Of a stretch of 64,000 nt of DNA, positions 59,110 through 64,000 are shown piece after piece. Position 1 is the first letter of the stretch; the number at the start of each line of letters is the position of its first letter. Under the pieces are notes generated by a model. It made no database searches. It saw nothing but the letters and a program-made list of their open reading frames with translations, and was not told where the DNA came from. The position numbers were made by a program, and so were the translations under genes. Source of the DNA: Pogostemon cablin (lineage: Eukaryota > Streptophyta > Magnoliopsida > Lamiales > Lamiaceae); the NCBI GenBank assembly GCA_023678885.1, contig CM042957.1, forward strand, positions 2,495,648 to 2,559,647, read 5' to 3'.

Positions 59110-60396
59110 TTTTATTTTAATTAAGAATACTACTTATTAATTCCAATGTTATAATTATAATAATTGCATAGCTATAATTTTATACTATATTGAGGGTTGA
59201 TTTGGATGCTATTGGAATACAACTGTATACATGATCATAATATTGGCATTTACTTTTGATGGAGTTTTTTTTTTTTTGGCCGATTTTCTTTTCAACTTTT
59301 TATTTCTTTCATCTTTTTAATTTCAGCTTCTTTATTATAATTCGAATTTCAATTCACTCACTAATTGTGGAAGATTCATTTCTTCAATTCATCTCCAATT
59401 CGTTGTTCTATTAATATTATTCGAGTTGGAGAAAACGAAAGCTCGCCTAACTTGTTTGAATTCACATTCTAACCCTCTTATTTATCAAGTTAAATAATTT
59501 ATTTTTCATTTTATTCTTTTTTTTTTTAATTTAATTTTAAATTATTTTTAATAAATTTTAAAAAAATCGCAGAAAATTATACATGCCGCATAATGTCCAC
59601 AATTTGGAGAATTCCATGTCATAAATCGAATTTAATTCATCAATTTTTTAATTTTTAGTTATTAATTTGTTAATTATGATTTTTTTTAAATATTTAAAAT
59701 ATAATACTCTCCTATCTACTCTACTCTCACACATATTTATTGTTTCTTATACATAGATTAAGATGAGTAATGAGTGAATTATAGATATTACTTTACTCTT
59801 TTGTTCCCATATTATACATAGATTAAGATGATTATTTTACTCTTTTCATTTAGAGCTAGATGATCACATATTATTATTTTTTATTTTTTATTTTTAATTG
59901 GATGTGAATCGCATTTTCTATTGGGAAAACATTTGATATACTGTTAGTGGAACCTTCAAAATGAAAGAATTGAAAAAATTTCAGATTAATTAATTATTAA
60001 TTTTGAAAAAAAAAATTACAAAAGGGGTAAGATTCCTAATTTTTTCCCCATTACTATTCATGAATTAAAAAATAAAAATTATTAAGAATAAGGCCTAAAA
60101 CCTAGGATTACATCTTTTCCCTAAAAGTTTGGTCGATATAAGAAATTCATCTACGTATATATACATCCTATGTAATAGAATCTCCAAAATAAGATATTAG
60201 TTGACATATGAATAACGTAGTAATGAGATGTGGGGTCAACCTAAATCCTTAAATTCATCATTCTACGGTCAATTTAATTGTTACTAACACTTAACTGTAA
60301 ACAGTTTTTAGATTTGTACCTGATAAGTCATATTCTTGCATAATTATTTGGTTGAAATTTATATTTAATTGATTGACTTATGTGCTTATTTGGATG
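59110..60396. other. AT-rich intergenic DNA
   Basis: It contains the peroxidase 3' UTR. I see no gene or element before the LTR at 60397. Confidence 0.5.
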
Positions 60397-61416
60397 TGTA
60401 ACAACAAATTTTTGTATTTATAATAAAATAAATACAAGTTAATTACAATAATAATCCAGAAGGATTAAACTTGATAATTAAGGAAGCGATCTCTATCAAT
60501 CCTCTGATTCTTCTCTCGAACCAATGTGGCTTTGACTTGACTTTGACCTCTTTGACGAAGTGTATGCTGACTGTGTTGACAGCTTGTGTTGACTTGACTT
60601 GTGTGTTGAGTCGGATCTTCAAATGAAGCTTATCCGGACTCGGATTTAAAGTGTATAACGTTAATCCGGAGGGATTGAACCTTTGTTCGGATTAAAACGC
60701 TATTCTTGAACCTATAACGTTAATCCGGAGGGGTCGAGCCTTTGTTCGGATTAAAACGTTATTCTTGAAGCTTTCCGCGAAGAACGCTGAAGAACTTGAT
60801 TTAAATAACGCCGGATCGGAGGGGTGCAGAACCTTGATCTCCAATTGGTGGTTATTACTTTGAAGAACACCGGATCGAAGGGGTTTAGAACCTTGATCTT
60901 CGATTTGGTGGCTGTTCTTCGCTTGAAGATGCTTGAAGTATTCAAGAGAGCACTGCTCGTATTCTTGATCTCTTCAGAGCTTTTGTCTTCAGATATTTGT
61001 GTCTGTGTCTTTCCAAATGAGAGAAAAGACTCCTTTATATAGGTGAGAGGTGAAGACTCTCTCATTAATGCCCTGCATTTTGATTGGTCCAGGCTGATTT
61101 GACCTGATTCTGCGGGCTTGGACCTCCACTTGTTTGGGCTGCAATCAGGCCTATTTTATTTGGGCCTGATTTAATTTGTCTGGTCTTATTTGACTTAAGT
61201 CAGACCTCATTTAATTTAAGCTCCATTTAATTTGTTGGGCTTGTTTGACTTAAGTCAGACCTCATTTAATTTAAGCCCCATTTAATTTGTTGGGCTTAAA
61301 TTATTTATTAATTTACTTTAGGAATTAATTTATTTAAATTCCAAAATAAATTAACATTTAATAAATAAAATCCACGTGTCGCCATTTAATTGGACCGTAA
61401 ATTTTAACTGCTTACA
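60397..61416 (-). repeat. 3' LTR of a minus-strand retrotransposon
   Basis: On the minus strand it begins TGTAAGCAGTT and ends TTGTTGTTACA (TGTAA / TTACA inverted ends), 1020 bp. A TATA box TATATAAAGG (minus, about 61032-61042) divides U3 from R-U5. A purine tract (GCAAGGGGGCATT) lies directly before it at 61417-61429. Internally, U5 contains repeated ATAACGTTAATCCGGAGGG and ACCGGATCGAAGGGG boxes, and U3 repeats GACTTAAGTCAGACCTCATT. The matching 5' LTR would lie beyond the window. Confidence 0.75.
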
Positions 61417-61550
61417 AATGCCCCCTTGCGATTTGTTCACGGACGTCACGTCTTGATGTGAAGGAATCGCAAAAAGTACCCTTTTTTTTCAACATTTGGG
61501 CCCCTCTTTTTTTTGTGGCTCAATTTATTTTCTCAAGCCCAAATCCAAAA

Positions 61551-61750
61551 GAGAATATAGAATAAATCTGTTTCTTATCCACCAAGATAAGAGAATATGG
61601 GACAGATTTGTTTCTTGTCCACCAAGATAAGAGAATATGGGACAGATTTGTTTCTTGTCCACCAAGATAAGAGAATATGGAACAGATTTGTTTCTTGTCC
61701 ACCAAGATAAGAGAATATGGAACAGATTTGTTTCTTGTTCACCAAGATAC
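61551..61750. repeat. 40-bp tandem repeat, five copies
   Basis: Units start at 61551, 61591, 61631, 61671 and 61711 with GAGAATATGGGACAGATTTG and TTTCTTGTCCACCAAGATAA. The period is exactly 40 bp and the central units are almost identical. Confidence 0.95.
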
Positions 61751-62229
61751 AAATAATTTCCATATATACTGAATAGCTGATCATTATATAATAGGGTATC
61801 ATGACCTTTTTTTATTTTTTTTATCAACATAATAGGGTGTCCAAACTTTTTTTTATCAAAGCATCGCTCACAAGCCCTTCCTCATGTAGTGTATATAGAT
61901 TTCATCATCAATGATAGATTTCTTCAGTAATAAACCTAACATAATTTACCTTTCCCTTGCAGGTTTTCTCAAGACATTACCGCAACATAATATACCATAC
62001 AAGGCAGGATTCTCCGCACAAGATAGGACACCCTACGAGGAATCCCATCCATACTCCAAAGGTAAATCCTCAATTTACTTCTGCCCTTTAATCTCATTGT
62101 GTGTCAACAGTGTATCTTAATTTTTTTTTACTTCTGAATATTCCCTGCCTCTTTATTACATCACCACCATACGGATGAGTGGTGGTATGTCAACCTGCGT
62201 CAACAGTGGTAGTTTAAACCCATGATAAC

Positions 62230-62367
62230 GCGGTGTTACAAACCCGCGAAGAACGATTTTGGTGGCGGTGTTACAAACCCGCGAAGAGTGATTTGACGGC
62301 GGTGTTACAAATCCGCGAAGAACGATTTGACGGCGGTGTTACAAACCCGCGAAGAACGATTTTGGTG
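62230..62367. repeat. 34-35-bp tandem repeat, four copies
   Basis: Units start GCGGTGTTACAAACCCGCGA at 62230, 62265, 62299 and 62333, each followed by AGAACGATTT or a close variant. Confidence 0.92.
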
Positions 62368-63841
62368 GCGAAGTGGCTATTTCCAGCGAAGAGTGAGAGA
62401 CGACTGGAGTGTGTCGTGGATCAGAAGCAGCGATGAGATTCGGTGGGTTGCGGGAGTGGCCGAGGGGTGGCGGCGCGGCCTTCCGGTGGCTTCTTTGGTT
62501 GCGGATCCGGTAATAGGTGGTGATTAGGTAGCTGCGGCTGGCAACAGTAGCAACAAGGCAGATGCTTTTTTTTTCGACAGCAATTGGCGCTGCTGGACAG
62601 CGGATTCCGGGAGGCGGTGATGACTGAGACATGGTGAGTGGAGTTCGCCTGATCTGGTAGAGGGAACCAACGAGCAACCCGGATGGTGTCCGAGCTCGAT
62701 CGGCGCGAGATGGTGTGTAGCAGCTGGTTCTCGCTTGAAGGGCAACGACTTGCTTCAGTCGGCGACGACACGCTCGAGGGCTCGCTATTTTCCAGATTGC
62801 AGCGCTGTGGCCCTCGTGATGTGGCAAGGCAGCGGCAGGCCGGCGCTCCGCGGTAGTGGTGTTGAGGCTAGATTTGTGTGGGAAGGCGGCAGCAGTAGCC
62901 TATCCGGCAGCGGTCGTCGATTGAGGGGGCGGCTGATCCCACGGCGCGCGGCAACGACGATGGAGGGCGGCAACCAGCGGCTGTTGGCGGTTTCGCAGTG
63001 GTGAGTCACCAGTCTTTGGCGGATGTTGGCGAGGCAACGGCTTCAGCAAGCAGCAACTTTTTGTGATGTTGCGGCGAAGAGTATGAGCGACGGGAGATTC
63101 GGCTTCTCAAATGGACATGGTCGTTCCAGCGACGATGGTAGGCGGCCAATGAAGATTGCTGCGGCTGTTGGGTTGCAGCGATGTGAGAAGCGCGCTGATG
63201 GTGGCTTCGTGGTGGCGAGTCGGCAGTGCAATTCGGTGTCAAGTAGCAGTGGATGTGTTCGGCGCTCAGACCAGCGAGGAAGAACCCTTGATTTGGCAAA
63301 GAGGAGCAAATCGGGCAGACTCAACTGTCCTTTTTTTTTCACAGAGAAGCAGCCTACTTGTCAATCTCTAGGAGGAGAGATTGAATCACGTGATAAAGAG
63401 AGAGAAGGCAATTTTCTTGTTGAATAGGAAACAAGCTGCCCACCCACGTGATTCCTCTTTGCAATGGATTAATTTGATTGAGTCAAGTTTGACTTTCCAT
63501 CCTCACTCACTATTTGGGCTCTTCAACAACATCCATGAATTTAGGCCATCACAACTTTGCATAAAGTGTTATGAGTTGGCTTAACATTTAATGGCTTAAC
63601 TTCAATTTAATTCATGTTGTAGGTTTTAAATTAATTAAACTTCCACATGAACTAATTTAATCATCCATTATCATCATATTAACCCTCTTCCCTCACGTGT
63701 TTAATTTATAATTTTGAATTTAATAATTAATTGACCCTAGAATTTATTTTGGGTCCTTTAAATAAAATTCATAAATTATTTTTTTAATGCCCATTTTTTA
63801 ACATCCCTTCACTTGTTTTGTAGCAAATCGCGATCTTCGAC

Positions 63842-64000
63842 ATGGTTTATTTCAAACCTGCTACGGGAAAATCCGGCTCCAGCTACTTGGTGATTCTTAA
63901 TGATGATCGCCAACCTTTACAACAAGGAACTCGCCTTCTAGTTGAGGATTCTTTACTTGGGAATCACGCAATAATCCCTCCAAAATTCAAGAACAATTTT
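63842..64000 (+). CDS. Partial ORF at the right edge, unidentified
   Basis: After an acceptor-like TTGTTTTGTAG (ending 63823) an ATG at 63842 opens a frame to the window end: MVYFKPATGKSGSSYLVI and later LVEDSLLGNHAIIPPKF. Base composition and codon choice look coding, unlike the surroundings. It is antisense to the retroelement in which it seems to lie. Antisense ORFs are known from Tat-lineage elements, and this could be one, or it could be a host gene exon. I do not recognise the family. Confidence 0.45.
   Translation, partial: MVYFKPATGKSGSSYLVILNDDRQPLQQGTRLLVEDSLLGNHAIIPPKFKNNF

Larger units (their letters stand above)
61417..64000 (-). mobile_element. Interior of the retrotransposon, partial
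   Basis: Everything to the window edge is judged to be element interior, read from the minus strand, but no gag or pol domain is visible yet. A GC-rich part (62380-63300) has overlapping open frames in all directions that look non-coding. The lack of pol in 2.6 kb upstream of the 3' LTR suggests a long 3' region as in Tat-lineage or large derivative elements. Confidence 0.5.

Noticed and set aside
61520..61830. Three overlapping ORFs with repeating HILLSWWTRNK or DKKQICSIFSYLGG
   Set aside because: All are translations of the 40-bp minisatellite. Since 40 is not a multiple of three, the period cycles through frames.
62339..63427. Many overlapping ORFs in the GC-rich region
   Set aside because: GC-rich DNA has few stops; both strands are open, no family is recognisable, and no splice or start context favours one.

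Overview
This is nuclear DNA from a flowering plant, most probably a eudicot; Lamiales is a weak guess from overall protein style. The genes have GT-AG introns, the intergenic DNA is very AT-rich, and plant-specific families are present (class III peroxidase, RPM1-type NLR, PLA1-II lipase, Athila and copia retrotransposons). There is no sign of bacterial or organellar DNA.

Five genes look intact or nearly so. They are a PLA1-II lipase (9909-11153, minus), a MIP3/SCFD2-type Sec1/Munc18 protein (42498-46772, plus, 7 exons), a membrane-anchored receptor-like kinase (47558-49955, plus, 6 exons), a coiled-coil NLR of the RPM1 type (52643-55432, minus, one exon) and a secreted class III peroxidase (57781-59109, plus, 3 exons). 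They do not form a pathway.

Most of the rest is mobile DNA. From left to right: a CACTA-like end (1336-1602); a non-autonomous copia element with a hAT-type MITE nested inside it (4912-7641); a copia element with nearly identical LTRs but a dead interior (14891-19578); a possible Helitron terminus (20090-20119); a complete 13.9-kb Athila-type element on the minus strand (21757-35701, TSD CACCT); a fold-back MITE (40119-40365); a MULE-like element with a 10-bp TSD (50287-51824); smaller MITEs; and the 3' LTR plus part of the interior of a further minus-strand retroelement that runs off the right edge (60397-64000).

Two results stand out. First, a module of PLA1 lipase followed by the MIP3 5' leader occurs three times. 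The parental-looking copy is at 40868-42545, with the lipase now a remnant. An inverted copy is at 8297-11153, where the lipase is intact and MIP3 is cut after exon 1. A decayed copy is at 490-1340. A fourth lipase copy (2646-3856) carries frameshifts. Second, the Athila element carries dense arrays of GGTTCGACC and its reverse complement GGTCGAACC in three different settings: the LTR U3 just upstream of the TATA box, the coding region between gag and protease, and the spacer between pol and the third ORF. Its reading frames are interrupted only by TAG codons plus one homopolymer shift, and the first TAG sits in a context known for leaky termination.
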